Below are positions 43,638 through 55,402 of a stretch of DNA of 64,000 bases, piece by piece. The stretch covers positions 1,151,001 to 1,215,000 of the forward strand of contig WAEK01000005.1 in NCBI GenBank assembly GCA_011634665.1. Direction: 5' to 3'. The stretch's first letter is position 1. Each line of letters starts with the position of its first letter. The stretch is from Mortierella sp. BCC40632. Its lineage: Eukaryota; Mortierellomycota; Mortierellomycetes; Mortierellales; Mortierellaceae. The notes under the pieces were generated by a model. It ran no database searches, was not told where the DNA came from, and saw nothing but the letters and a program-made list of their open reading frames with translations. The position numbers and the translations under genes were made by a program.

Positions 43638-43891
43638 GTCGAGTGGCACAACCTCCTTGCACACCTCTTTGTCGAGACTGAATAAAGTACCCGACCCAAA
43701 AAAAAATCGATGCAAAAGTCCTTTTGACTGAGTAGCTGACAGAGTAATATTTATTGAAAAGGCAGATGTTGGTCTCAAATCTACATAGAGGGAAATACCA
43801 TGGACAGACACTAACATGCAAACTCTCTGGAATGTCTGATATAAATGTATCTTGAATATCCACACTATCAAGCCAAAGAAGATAAAGCATC

Positions 43892-44230
43892 ATGGACAGA
43901 CTTTGCAGAGATTACATGAAAGGAGAATGTAAAAGAAGTTATAGATGCAAATTCGTGCATGATCCCATTACAAATTTGGCCCGTGAAATAGTAGGACATC
44001 CTGGATGGTATGGATCATTGGAGGAGTTTATTGTTATCAAGTATGTGGGTCAGTTCGAAGCATTTGGCTCCTATGAGAGTTGGGGACAAGGATGGCAAGT
44101 AACACTTAAAGCCATCGAGAAACCTCAATCTCAGTTGTTTAGACTTGAAACCCCTATTGTAGTCGAACACAAGGAGCTTTATAAAGCTTTACAACAATTA
44201 TACGAATTGGCAGAACCTCTTAAGAAATAA
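43892..44230 (+). CDS. Small CCCH zinc-finger protein (112 aa)
   Basis: The N-terminus MDRLCRDYMKGECKRSYRCKFVHD is a CCCH finger (C-x7-C-x5-C-x3-H), a type that usually binds RNA. The remaining 85 residues have no recognised domain (WYGSLEEFIVIKYVGQFEAFG, LYKALQQLYELAEPL). Codon use is more AT-rich than in the neighbours. A solo LTR carrying a TATA box lies 255 bp upstream. The gene appears intact. Confidence 0.6.
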   Translation: MDRLCRDYMKGECKRSYRCKFVHDPITNLAREIVGHPGWYGSLEEFIVIKYVGQFEAFGSYESWGQGWQVTLKAIEKPQSQLFRLETPIVVEHKELYKALQQLYELAEPLKK

Positions 44231-44425
44231 AGGATACTAGGGTCAACCAAGGCGTACACAGAAAGACTCAACAAGTTCATTTGAGTAAACTCAGCTGCCT
44301 GGCTCTCTACAGAATTCCTGTATACATGCCAGTTTCTATACCCCTTGTAACAGGTGAACCTTTGCACGCGAAATGAACATACCAGCCAAACGCGTCACGA
44401 CGAATTCTCCTGCAAGGAGGAGAGA

Positions 44426-44492
44426 AAGAGCCGACATCGAAGGATCAAAAAGCAACGTCGCTATGAACGCTTGGCTGCCACAAGCCAGTTAT
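44426..44492 (-). pseudogene. 28S rRNA domain V fragment (copy D, 67 bp)
   Basis: The minus strand reads ATAACTGGCTTGTGGCAG to TCGGCTCTT. It abuts the TATA-bearing segment at the same breakpoint as the long copies at 12856 and 55402. Confidence 0.9.
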
Positions 44493-44830
44493 TAATACTC
44501 TTTAATAATCTTTCTACTACATCTTTCAAAAACTTACTAGACAACTCTGGACAGACTTGATCGGAAAAGTGTGAATCAAGAGTGAATCTTGGCATGGCTT
44601 AAATAGATTTCAAAAAGTGCTGCGCATTAGTCACATTTACTACGCAATGTTGTCGGATTATCTCTCTCGGAGCATTTATCTCGCGCCACTGGAGCATATG
44701 ACCAACGCCACATTCAGATATTATTCCGATTGCCGCAGCAACAAGTATAAAAGGAGGGCAAAAACTATCAAGAAACTACACTAACCTCTCGTCCTCTCCT
44801 CTGATTTTCGACTAATAGTTCCGAAGCAAT
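44493..44830 (+). promoter_or_regulatory. 28S-abutting segment with TATA box (copy 1)
   Basis: It is nearly identical to 55403-55740. It contains CTTGATCGGAAAAGTGTG, GCTGCGCATTAG, CGATTGCCGCAGCAAC and TATAAAAGG at 44746, then a CT-rich leader. This is probably a plus-strand promoter or element end. Downstream (44.83-45.5 kb) CTAACA repeats and the 3' end of a minus-strand CRN gene follow, with no plus-strand gene that I can support. Confidence 0.55.
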
Positions 44831-45519
44831 TCTCTTCTTTGATGCAGCCAACTAAACTAGTTATCACCAACTCAATAAACAAAGCAAAAGCAAGGACTGA
44901 AGGATAAAATACCTCCATGCTGTCGTTGATCTCCTCTGACCTGAACTAACTCTCACTAACATTATACTGCGACTAACATTGTACTAACACTGAACTGACG
45001 CTGTACTAACACCCTTCACCCTGTCGCTGCTCTCTTTTATTACTGTCACTACTCATCCTCTGCATTATCGCTCTTCTCCCTCAGCGCTGTCGCTGCTCTC
45101 CCTTGTATTCTCTATCCTCTCACGCTGTTCCAACACATCGCCCCCTCCTGTTGAAGTCTCACCCTTGCCATCACAATATTTCCTGGTCCTCTTTCCCTTC
45201 TCTGGTCACACCCACGACATTGTCGAGGCTGAGTAAATATCCGAGCAAAACACATTCGGCCACAATCGTCTCGCACTGCATACAATAATAACATCTTTAC
45301 GACTTTGAAAAGATTGCTTAGGACGATGTGAATTCCTCGATATCCAACTAAAAGATATCTGTCATGCTAAAAGATGTAAAGTGCTATCGGGGCAGAGGAG
45401 TTGAAGGAATGATTGCGAACAAAAGGGTATGACAACAAAAGGGTATAAGTATTTGATGGCTGATCGAAGAAAAAAATAAAAGGAGTGGCCAACGAGGCTG
45501 AAGAGGGTGCAGTGGTAGA

Positions 45520-48500
45520 CTAGCTCCTCTGCTTTTTGGGACAATCCTCATCGTTACTATCCTCATCGTCAGCAGAACGCTTTCGCGCATTCTTGAGACG
45601 ATCAATGAACTCTACATGATCCTTGGGGAAAATATCGCCGAAATTGTAATCGCCAATGTTGATTACGACCTGCTGTACACCACTCGTGTCTTTTGGGAGA
45701 TCTGATGGTGCCAGCAGCTTGTCACTCCACTTGGTAGGGTATGCTACAATCATGCTGATGTAGACGTTGTTGGGACAGTAATTGCGGAAAGACTTCACGT
45801 GCGCCTCAATTTTGGGTGCAGAGACTGTACTGAGTGCCTCATTCCAGTCCTTCTCCGAAAAGTTGGACGACCCTTGATGCAGCTTCATCTGTACAAAAAC
45901 AGGTACTAACCGAGCACCATCGATCCGAATAAAGAAAACCAAATCCGGTCCTGACGGCTTAGACTTGGGGAAGAAAAATGGGGCGACGGGCATGCTGTTG
46001 CGAGTTGACTGATGGTTAACATGGGCGTCCATGAAATCCTCCATTGATATCGTCGCGTGGGTTGTGCCTTGCTCGAGTCCAGGCTCCCTCCACCCAACAA
46101 TCTCCACCTTACCGACAAGAGATGGACACATGTCAGCAATGGAGGGTTCGTGTGGCCAATCCGATAGGGGTTGTTTGTTGAATGTCTCACTAAAAACACT
46201 CATCATGAACCGCTCAAACACACATCCCTGATCAGAGGCCGTTGCCTTTACCATCCGTTTCCGGATTTCCTTCTTGAAATAGGGGTCTGTGGCCATGAAA
46301 TAGTTCTCCACAGCCTTGGAAACGAAGGGCTCGTCCAAAACGGTAGTAGCCTTACCCGAGATGATTTTGATCCGACCAAACGCATGCTCCACCAACTGAG
46401 GGTCTACCTCCTTGAGGACAAGGTCGTGACTCCCAAACATGCATCTCTGATACATGAGGAGGCCGAGCATGCTCTCGATGGAATCCGCAAGTCGATGTTT
46501 GTATTGGTTGTGTTTGTCGTGAAGGCGCCTGATCTCGTAGCAAATGTTGCCTTTGATGTGTCGATTTGCCCAAGATACTAGCCTACCCTCAGCATCTTCG
46601 ATAGTCTTCCTCCATGTACCAGGGTCGTTGTTTTCAATAACCCTCTCTATAGACAGAAAGACATTAAGGTTGCAGGTGTTGAGCATACTGGACATGAGAT
46701 CATCTTGACCTCTCCAATCATGCTAGTATCAAGTTAACATACCAATTGCTGCAATAGCAGGACGATAGCGACCCGTAAACTTTTTGTACAGCATGTCGAC
46801 TGCTTCCGGTGGGAGTTGGTCCTCTAGAGCCAATTTGGACTGGTCGTCTTTCAGACAGGTCTGCACCCGAGAAATGTAGGCTGTGATCGAGTCTTTGTCA
46901 GTCCAGCCTGGGAATTCCAGGAAATCGAATGGAGTGGAACTATCTTTCAGGTCCGAGCCAGAACTCTGAACCCAGAAGAGCGTAGCAATGCTAAGTCCTG
47001 TGCCGCACGTAACTAGTGTGAGCTGATGCTGACCGATGTCTCGGAACGCATGGAGGATAGGTGAAAGCAATGGCCGAGCAGGGTTCACAAAGTCTGACTC
47101 TGATTTGAACGAGTCGTTGAAACTGTCGCCCAGAATCTGTGCCTCGTCATTGATGATCAGAAGTCGGGTATTGTCCTTGATCTTTGGTAGACATCCACGA
47201 TTGACAAGACGTGCTTTGGCATCCGCGTGCATGTTACGAATCAGTAGCGAGAGAGGGAGTAAGCCGTGATGCTGAAGTTCAAGAAGTTTGGTAAAGAGCG
47301 AGTTAAAAATGTCCTCCAATAGAACATGGGGACACACTTGAAGCAGAGCCCAACGTGCACTGGTAAACGTGTCACCACAGCCAGGGACGCTCAGACAGTA
47401 CCTGAAGACAAGAAGCCGAGAGAGGAATAGCAACTGTGTAATCTTCTGTGCAAAATAGTTGTTGGTTTCAAAATCTACGACAGCAGAAGTGTCCTGGAGA
47501 TCCTTTAAGCGTTGGCGGACGGTGTTGTGAAGTGTCATCATATCCGCAGAACCCCAATCGTCATCAGCGGCATTGAAGTAGAATCCCCAGTGTTGAGAGA
47601 GAAGCTCAATCACAGCGCGAGTTTTGCCACAGCCTATGCCAGTTCAGTTGAAGAAAGTATTGATCAGGAAGGCAACTGACATGAACATTGTCACTACAGA
47701 CTGTGCATTGTCGAGGGCATCAAAAAATTACCAGACACGCCAAAGATGGATATGTTGAACCGATTGTTCTCATCTACAAGCTTGAGAATGGATCCGGCTG
47801 CGAGATTCCTTGACACTGAATCGGGTTTGGAAGGGTCAGGGAGGTCCATGAATAGAAGACTAGGCCGGCTTGTTGGTGCTTTCCCTAGTCCTCGGCGCCA
47901 TGCTCTAGGCAGTCCTTGAATGTTTCCTGTGGTGGCTGGAAGCTGTCCTTGGCCATTCACAAACGCGTCGAGAAACTTGGCCACATCTGATCCTGGTGCA
48001 AAGAATTGGTCCATGATTGCTTTGATGTCGGCATGGAGGTCACCTAGTCAGATAAGTGGAGAAATATGTAGAACCACCAAAAAAAAAAAAGAAAAAAAAA
48101 AAAAGATGGACAAGAGAACAAAAAGTGAGGTCATACCAGACAGTGGCGAACTGGGACGAGAACCATCTGAATGGTAGCCAGGAAGCGGAGTCAATGAGCG
48201 TGAAGGCGCAGGCGCGTGGACTAGAAATGAAAAAGAATAGGGTTAGTCTGTTGAAAAAGCTCATGCAGACAAGATCAATCAGCAAAACGCGTCTCATTAC
48301 CTTGGGGAGGAGGCCGCTGGACAATGATGTGAATTGTCTTCTTAGGTGGTGCTTCTGGAAAGGCCTCACTAATGTCGTCTGTCTCATCGAGCTCTTCTTT
48401 GGATAGAACATCAGCAAGCCAGAGCTCTCTGGACTCCTTCTTGAGTTGGACAGGCACAGAGACGCGCCAGAGAGAGAGCTTGTCGGCTGCAATGTCGTCA

Positions 48501-48635
48501 AACAAACTCAGGAGTCTTCTTGGCTTTGATTACGTTCTTGAGATCATCAATTGTGTCGGTCAAATGAACCTTGATGGAGAACGCGTTTGCCTCCCCATCA
48601 ACCAAGCAGAACAGAGTCAAGTGTTTGTCGGTCAT
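45520..48635 (-). pseudogene. CRN effector copy 1: header, P-loop NTPase, PD-(D/E)XK-like domain; one frameshift in the header
   Basis: Exons are 48301-48635, 48137-48220, 47732-48043, 46743-47633 and 45520-46703. All have GT-AG introns and consistent phase, about 933 codons. The header starts MTDKHLTLFCLVDGEANAF and ends HIIVQRPPPQ. A Pro/Ser linker and DLHADIKAI lead into the NTPase; splicing at 47732/47633 creates a Walker A (GVSGCGKT). Walker B is LLIINDEAQIL (about 47,150). The C-terminal domain has GPDLVFF and VPVFVQMKL, fitting D...QxK of a restriction-nuclease fold, and a tail with basic clusters (NARKRSADDE, KKQRS) that may be nuclear signals. A 4-nt insertion near 48,505 shifts the header frame. 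All exons after it are clean, so the lesion is recent or a sequencing error. Confidence 0.82.
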
Positions 48636-49596
48636 GGTGTTGCGAAGCATCAATGGAAAGAAGAGGAAGGGGGACAAGTAATGGGCTGTCTCCAAAGCGC
48701 TGTCGAGAAGGGAAAGATGTAGAGAAAGTGAGGGATGAAAGAAAAGAGAGAGGGATGGGATTAAAAAGAAGGATGGAAAGGCGTGGGAACGGTGGCGAAG
48801 ACGACGCAAAGGTGGAAATGGTGGCAAAAAAAGAGGATGTTAGATCCAAACAAAAAGTAAGGTCAAAAGAGAGCGTGGGAGCGGTAAAGGCATTGAAGGA
48901 GAGAAATGGATGTGAGTGAGAAGTGTGACATTGCAAAGCGACGTGGAAAGAGAGTGCATGGTGGAGACATTGAGAGCGGGAAAGCAGACAGGGGGGCTTC
49001 CGTCGATGGAGATGCGATGAAGGGGATTCACAGTAACTGCGACAAGGTAGAAGTCCAGCGACGTAACGGAGTGGCTTGCACCTGCGAGTCCCCTGTCATC
49101 ACTCCTGTCTGCTCAAAAGGCCAATTGTCCCCACGCTCTGGTTCATTATTTGCAGCATCGCAAGACACCTCACATCGTCACCGATTTACTTCAATCTCTG
49201 TATCATCCATGCAGGTATTTTTATTCTTCCTTCTCCACGCAGAAAACATCTTGTCATCTGTGACCCGGCTTCTTGAGCTGCAGCAGATATACTTCGGGCT
49301 CTGCCCAGCCATTAGTTGGTTGCGATAAGATGGCCAATGAATTAGATACATGAATGTACCACTCATGAGTCGTTTCAATGGAATACTGCACGGACTGATG
49401 GGCCATCTTGTCACATGTGGCCCGACTTCTTGAGCTGCAGCAGATATACTTCGGGCTCTGCCCAGCCATTAGTTGGTTACGACATGATGACTAGTCAGGG
49501 ATACATATGTTTTGACATCCTCCAAAATTCATTGTTTAACCAGAACTCAGTATCTTAGAATCGTCCTCTAACTCTTATCATATTCTCTACACGTAG
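48636..49596. promoter_or_regulatory. Divergent promoter region 1 (CRN copy 1 / partner A), with a direct repeat
   Basis: The segment 48900-49095 is related to 59820-60005 in the second locus; shared blocks include GACGTAACxGAGTGGCTTGC and AACTGCG...GTAGAA. TGACGTAA-like sites could bind bZIP factors. A 73-bp direct repeat (GAGCTGCAGCAGATATACTTC...) occurs at about 49258-49330 and 49415-49487. No complete gene is supported here. Confidence 0.5.
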
Positions 49597-52058
49597 ACCG
49601 AAAGGAGAGTTCCATCAAGTCATATCGCTTGGGCGCAAGCGAAGGAAACAGGAAAGGAGCACGTTCTTTTACCGAGTTTCGTGCGGAAATTCGGGTACAC
49701 TGATAAGGACAGTGCAAATCGTGATTTTTTAAGACTCATTGGCTCGCCAAACCTTCGACAAAATCGCCAAGTCACTCTTCTCGAGCTATTTGCGGAATTC
49801 CAAAAAAATCAAGAAGCCTCGTTTTGGTCCGATTATTTGCTTGATATTAGCACAAGAACAACCACTGAACAGACCGCCATTGCTGTTCAGCAATCTGGCA
49901 CAAAAAAGGCGCAAGTGCGATACCAACGTTATATCGCGCTTTTGGATGCAGACGCGTTGGCTAAGGAACAACAAAATGAGCCGGGAGATGGCAAGAATGA
50001 CAAAGGCGAAGACGATAATGATGACTCGACGCCTTCCACTTGTTCTGCATCAACGAACGTCATACCCAGCTACACACGGTCTGATGGTATTTAGTCTAGG
50101 TCCTTGGTGCAGTATGTGTAATCTTTTGCACAATCTTCTCACTAGATTCAATTTTCTGTAAACTTAGAGGATCTATCCAACGAGGAGGATATTGACGAGC
50201 AGGGTTAGTAGAGTCCCTGTAGCCCGGTTAGATTTCTTTATCTTCATACTGTCCGCTCATACCTCTCCTCCTTGTCCAATAATAGCAATTCCTGCGTTTG
50301 CTCGTGCACGAGCAAGCCCTTTCTTTGAGCTTGTAGATTTTATTTTCAAGAAGGTATGAGTTGTCTATTTAGTCTATCTCACTATATTCGCTACCTCCAA
50401 GTGTTTAGTCACTAATACTTGGCACTTCGTTATAGGTTCAGAACCAAAACATCAACCTCCCAGGCTTGCCTTTGGGGTTATCTCGCACTCAACAGGAAAT
50501 GTTTCATGCCGCACGAGACCTCCTCCAAAAGCCTGGCGATGTTGCCAAGAAGAAAGAAGTATTGTAAGTTGCACCATCCTCATCATCCTTCATCATTTAG
50601 TACTTATTGATATCACTTTCCTCTCTTATTGAAATATACTTGCATGTTTAGTGTTATTGTGAGTGGGATTGTCAACACGCTCTCGCCAACAGGACAACTG
50701 TTTACCATATCACACTCGATCATTACACAGTCTCGAATGCCATGCCTTTCATATACCTCCCCGACGATTGACAAACTGCGTATGGATCTTTTATCTGCTC
50801 TTTATCCTGATCCTGATGATCCAGCTGCAATGTGCACCGAGTCTCTTCAGTGCATGGTGTTCGAGCGTCTGTCGTCACTCAAAGGCCCACGTCGGACTCG
50901 AGCTGAGAAGGAAGAATACGCCGTTCTCAAAATCCTTTCCTTGGTCTTGATATGGCTTGACAACGACAAATTTGCACTGCCAGTTTCAGAACATGTTTTC
51001 GTGAGTGCCTGGAGCGACGTGCTGAATAGTCTTTTTTGCAAGTCTGGCATCCGTGGCATACCGTACGTTAACCGTGTGATTTATCCAGTCACACCTCGTC
51101 CAACAACGAAACTTCAGTCGCAATCTAACTCCTTTCTAACTTCAATCGTTTTGCATAGAGGTGAACTTGGTAGTAAGGCATCGCGGGACAGTCGTTCACT
51201 GACAGAGACGGTGTTTAAAAGCAAGAGTATCACGAATGCAAGTTCTCGTAAAGTCGACATGACGATCCGTGTGTTCGTTGAGAAGAAGTGGACCGAAGAG
51301 ATATGCGTTTTCGAGTGCAAACCCAAAGTAACCGACGCGACTTGTGTCATCCAACAACAAAAAAGCGTCCGGCTTAATGCTTCCATCTTGCTTGCGCTTG
51401 AGGAACGTGGTCTTGACATCGAACGGTGGTTTCCTATTATTGCCGAGACCCGTGGTTTGGCCATCGGGTTTTATACACTTCGCCGGTATGAAGATGTCCT
51501 TGGAGCAGGCCGCGCCACGGAACAAAGAACATGGCTACCATCTGACTCATCGGAGCTTCGGGCGTTCATTCAATCCAAGACATTAGAGGTATTTCTTGGC
51601 TTCCGGGTAGGTACCCTTGATGAACCAGTTTACGTATTCATTTTTTTAAAAAAAAAACGAACACTAACATTTACTGTATTTCATAGGCCCATATGACCCA
51701 GTTTGCAAACGAGGCTACCTCGATACTTGCATCTTGTCCGCCTTCGCCTTTTTTCATGCCTGTGCTGAATACACCGACGACTCCTGCAGCGGCAGCAGAC
51801 TCGTCACGACCAGCGTCAACATCGTATGCTGCACCAGTAACTCAAACATTATCAACAACCCACATTGCAACAGAAACTCAAGGGATGCCTCCAAAGGAAA
51901 TTGAAACACCACCTCAGATATTAACCACCCCACCACCTCGCAAGAGAGGTCATGCTTTTGTCTTGTTCTCGCCCTCGAAATCGCAACGACATAGCAGGAA
52001 GTCGACCCCAGATTGTGATGATCCTACATCCTTTGGAGAAGATGACATTGAATTTTAG
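49597..52058 (+). CDS. Partner gene A: PD-(D/E)XK nuclease-like protein, 5' exon not placed
   Basis: Exons are 49597-50086, 50168-50203, 50286-50353, 50436-50563, 50652-51606 and 51687-52058, all GT-AG and in frame, 682 codons. The acceptor at 49597 lacks a start codon, so a first exon is missing or the gene is 5'-truncated. The core reads SSRKVDMTIRV (Asp), EEICVFECKPKV (E-x-K), then QQQKSVRLNASILLAL, a Gln-containing helix seen in PD-(D/E)XK proteins. The tail is Pro/Ser/Thr-rich with a basic KRGHAF and SKSQRHSRK cluster. It is divergently paired with CRN copy 1 and paralogous to the gene at 60080. All three nuclease residues are present, so catalysis is possible. Function unknown. Confidence 0.72.
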
Positions 52059-52631
52059 GTGGTGTTCTCTGTATTGCGACTTTGCGAATTGCATTGGCAT
52101 AAACGACTAAAATTCACGCTGGCTCATCCGACAGGTTTGGTACTCTTAAGCTGTGTATGACTGTAATTCTAAAGTCTATAGTTGACCTTGGTGGTACCCT
52201 AAACTTCAACACTGCTAGGCATTCTCCACCTTGGCTTGTCGCCACCACCACCAAGCTCCTTTTCTATCCGCTTGGTGTGTTGAATAAATCTTTGTCGCTC
52301 ACCTGCTTTTTTTTTTTTTTTACTATCGCTCATGCTTCGTTGAGTCAAGCAGGTGACGGTGTAAATACACAAATCGCGTCACAGCTAGAGAACACTGTAC
52401 TGATTTTTTTTTTTTTCATTGCCCACCTTTCCTACACTCGGTCTCTGTTTTGAGTGAACAGAAATAGCGCTGTACAGCACCAAATCTTGGCCCTGAGTCT
52501 ACTGATATTTCTTGTCCAGCTAATCCGACCTCCCCAGACAGGGTACCAGACAGGGTAGAGCCAATTATCCGAAGTACGAGAAAACAAGCTCCAGGTCCAG
52601 AGCCGGAAGAGGATAGAGGTCTTCTACTACT

Positions 52632-52889
52632 TTGAGCCAGAGCGGAGGCAGCAACACTGGTCGGAGAAGTAGAAGAGGTGTTTATCCTTTAGATCTCTCT
52701 GTGGTAGTTGTAGCAAAGTCAGACACGCTTCCAACCTGCATATCCTGTGGTAGATCGATTGACCGAGGACACATGCGATTTGTATTTAAGGAGTTAGGAA
52801 ACAAGAACGCCTGGGATACAGCGACATTTCTTCACACCAACGACTCTTGTCTCCATACTTTTCCATCGTCCACTCAGTTGACTTGGTAA
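52632..52889 (+). other. Possible small ORF with a zinc-finger-like pattern
   Basis: The frame encodes 85 residues with TCISCGRSIDRGHMRFVFK and FLHTNDSCLH, which recalls the C-x2-C...H-x5-C spacing of a PARP-type zinc finger. The ATG context and surrounding introns are unclear, and the next frame (52847-53233) could contain a further exon. It may be an exon of a larger gene or chance. The remainder of 52.06-53.4 kb is T-rich and holds nothing else that I can support. Confidence 0.25.
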
Positions 52890-53482
52890 ACACGTCACAT
52901 GATCTTGCCTTGGTATGCCTTGGTACGAATGTTAATTTTCTCCCTCCTACTAGACCAAGTGTAGGAGGGATCCTTAGCACCTCATCAAGACGAGATAGCC
53001 CTTTTGTCGCCGTGGTTCTGTCCTGGCACCCTGAAATAAATCCATGGAGGGTATCACCTATGACATATACTAAACTTACTAGTGAGGGATCCAGTCAAAT
53101 AGACATACACCAACGACATAGGGGAGTGAGGTCGGCGAGAAAAAGACGTAGCAGAGCCAAGGGCCCAGAGACGATGAACTTTATTACTGTCTGCCTGCAT
53201 ACACATGACTATTACCTCTATGCGTTCTTCTAGGTAGGGGCACCCACGCTGTGCGCTTATGCATATTTTCGTTTTTTGCCTTTCTAATTGACCGCTTGGG
53301 GCCTGGAGCAAACACCACTTGGACTTGGTGTTTTTCAAAAATAGCTCGAGCCAAAGATGCTAGTCCCTTTCAGTGTGAGTTTGCTCGGTGAAAACCCGCC
53401 CGGCACGACCCTAAAATTTACATTGCTTGAGACTAGCATTTTTGGCCTGAGCTTTTTTTTGAGAAACTTTACTTGGACTTGC

Positions 53483-53701
53483 TACAGTGCAAGTCATCTA
53501 AAGCCAACATCACGTGAGAGGATGGGAATGCTAATAGCTCCTCTCTCAGTCATCCTCTGGCGAAAAGGAGAACGTTGTTTTGAAGAGGGAGGGGATGCTT
53601 TCGAAACAGCGTTGTCCTTTTGAAGTTTGGTCAACTCCAGCTGGAGCCTTTGTGTTTCTTGATAAAAAACAATATGTCGGCTTTAGATGACTTGCACTGT
53701 A
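53483..53701. repeat. 28-bp inverted repeat, MITE-like or hairpin
   Basis: TACAGTGCAAGTCATCTAAA... (53483-53510) and its reverse complement (53674-53701) match with one mismatch across a 163-bp loop. Confidence 0.7.
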
Positions 53702-53759
53702 CCAATTAAACTGTGGCTATCAAATATCCTGCGCTCAAGGCCGCCCGAACCCTTACTAA

Positions 53760-53777
53760 GGGACAGCCGGCTGTCCC
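53760..53777. repeat. Perfect 18-bp palindrome
   Basis: GGGACAGCCGGCTGTCCC, followed by CTGAATAAAG. It could be a protein-binding dyad or a terminator-like hairpin. The following stretch 53.78-54.83 kb is low-complexity (poly-A, CAA, CT, CA runs) and lies downstream of the antisense 28S end, so it may derive from rDNA spacer. No gene is seen. Confidence 0.7.
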
Positions 53778-54832
53778 CTGAATAAAGTAGGGCTCAGTAT
53801 TCAAAGCTCTCTCTCCTTAGTGAAGAGGACCCTTCTTTCTAGTGTCGTCCACAGGCCCGACATTGAGTCTAACCATCACGGGACCACCACCCCAAGTCGC
53901 GTTTAAAAAAAAAAAAACGCGCGCCTGCAGCACGGTAACACAAGAGCAACAACAACAACAATAGCAATAGCATAGCTATAGCAGCCAAAAAAAACCTGGA
54001 TATAAAAACAGAGGCGAGCACATCCTTTAACGGCTCTCTATCGAAACCAAAGGATTATTATTGACTCGCCCACAGCTCCCCATCTATTGCCGCTAGTTTA
54101 ATGCTACTCTTCCTCTCATCGACGACACTAGTTAGCTTCCCTTTCCTCCCAGTGAATAGGACCCCAATCTTTCAGTTAACTATCCTTTCCATTTCACCTA
54201 GTGAATAGATTCACTACCCTGTCTCTTCCCTTTTGTTTTCTCTCTCTCACTATTATTCTCGTACCACCAGAGCCACCTCTCTCACCCCCCCCCCAGAAGA
54301 CCGTCCTTCTATCTCAAGCTGAGTCCTATCACATGTTGCGGTCGAACCTGTAGCAGAAACGGTATCTCCCTGAAGTCATCTTAATTAACTTGAGATACAA
54401 TATCCAGAGCCCCCAAAATCACAACACATCACGCTTTGAATTCTCAACGAGATACAGACCAAGTTTCTTGAGTTTCCAGGAGCCTACAGAGAGTGCGGAT
54501 TAAATTCCAGGAGCGAAGCCTTGCTATCGTGGATCGCAGTCGCGGCACCAGGGTTTTACCGCTCCGGCAGGTTACCCCTTTTTATTTAGCGAAGCTGAGA
54601 TGTCTAATAAAATAACTTCTTGACTCGTTACTTACTGCCCCACAATCCTCCTAAACTTCTGTTGTCTCCCTCCCTCCCACTTTTTCGTTCTCTCACACAC
54701 ACACACACACACTCTCTCTCTCTCCCTTTTTTTCCCCCCCCAGCACCACAACTTTTTTATCACTACGTTCTAGTCATACTCAGCAAGCAACCCGTCAGAA
54801 AGGAGAAAAAGAAGAATGGTTTGTCGAAACAT

Positions 54833-55228
54833 ACAAATCTGTAGAACAATGGGCTAAATCTCAGCAGCTCGTAGCAACAAGGCTACTCGACTGCTTACAA
54901 TACCCTGTTCAATTAAAGTTGTCTGCAATGGATTTATCTCTTCCAATATTTTGTTTTAAAAGTAGGTGCCTCACACAGCCTTTCCGCCATGCAAGACCTC
55001 CCCACGTAGTATGACTCAGGGCCCGAAGACCTATTCGTATTCAACTAGATATCGGAAAAGGCGGTAATCGTCGCCGTCTAGCTTGGATTCTGACTTAGAG
55101 GCGTTCAGCCATAATCCAACGGATGATAGCTTCGGGTCATTGCCTGCTCAGGCAGACCCAAATACCAATTATCCGAATGAAGTGTTCCTCTCGTACTAAC
55201 TTCAATTACTATTGCAACAACACTTCAT

Positions 55229-55283
<55 letters not shown>

Positions 55284-55327
55284 ATTAGTGGGTGAACAAT
55301 CCAACGCTTACTGAATTCTGCTTCAGT

Positions 55328-55363
<36 letters not shown>

Positions 55364-55402
55364 AACGTCGCTATGAACGCTTGGCTGCCACAAGCCAGTT
55401 AT
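54833..55402 (-). pseudogene. 28S rRNA 3' fragment (copy E), 5'-truncated
   Basis: The same extent as copy A, from ATAACTGGCTTG to the terminal ACAGATTTGT, with a few differences and a small deletion. Shared sequence continues past the rRNA end to the left (GAAGAATGGTxTGTCGAAAC and AGCAAGC), consistent with 3' external spacer. Confidence 0.92.

Noticed and set aside
44980..45010. CTAACA/GTACTAACACTG repeats as telomeric sequence
   Set aside because: Units are irregular and do not match TTAGGG or another simple telomere repeat.
47633..47735. In-frame TGA just before the Walker A motif of both CRN copies, read as a shared nonsense mutation
   Set aside because: A GT-AG intron (47634-47731; 58554-58650 in copy 2) removes the stop and gives a consensus Walker A in both copies.
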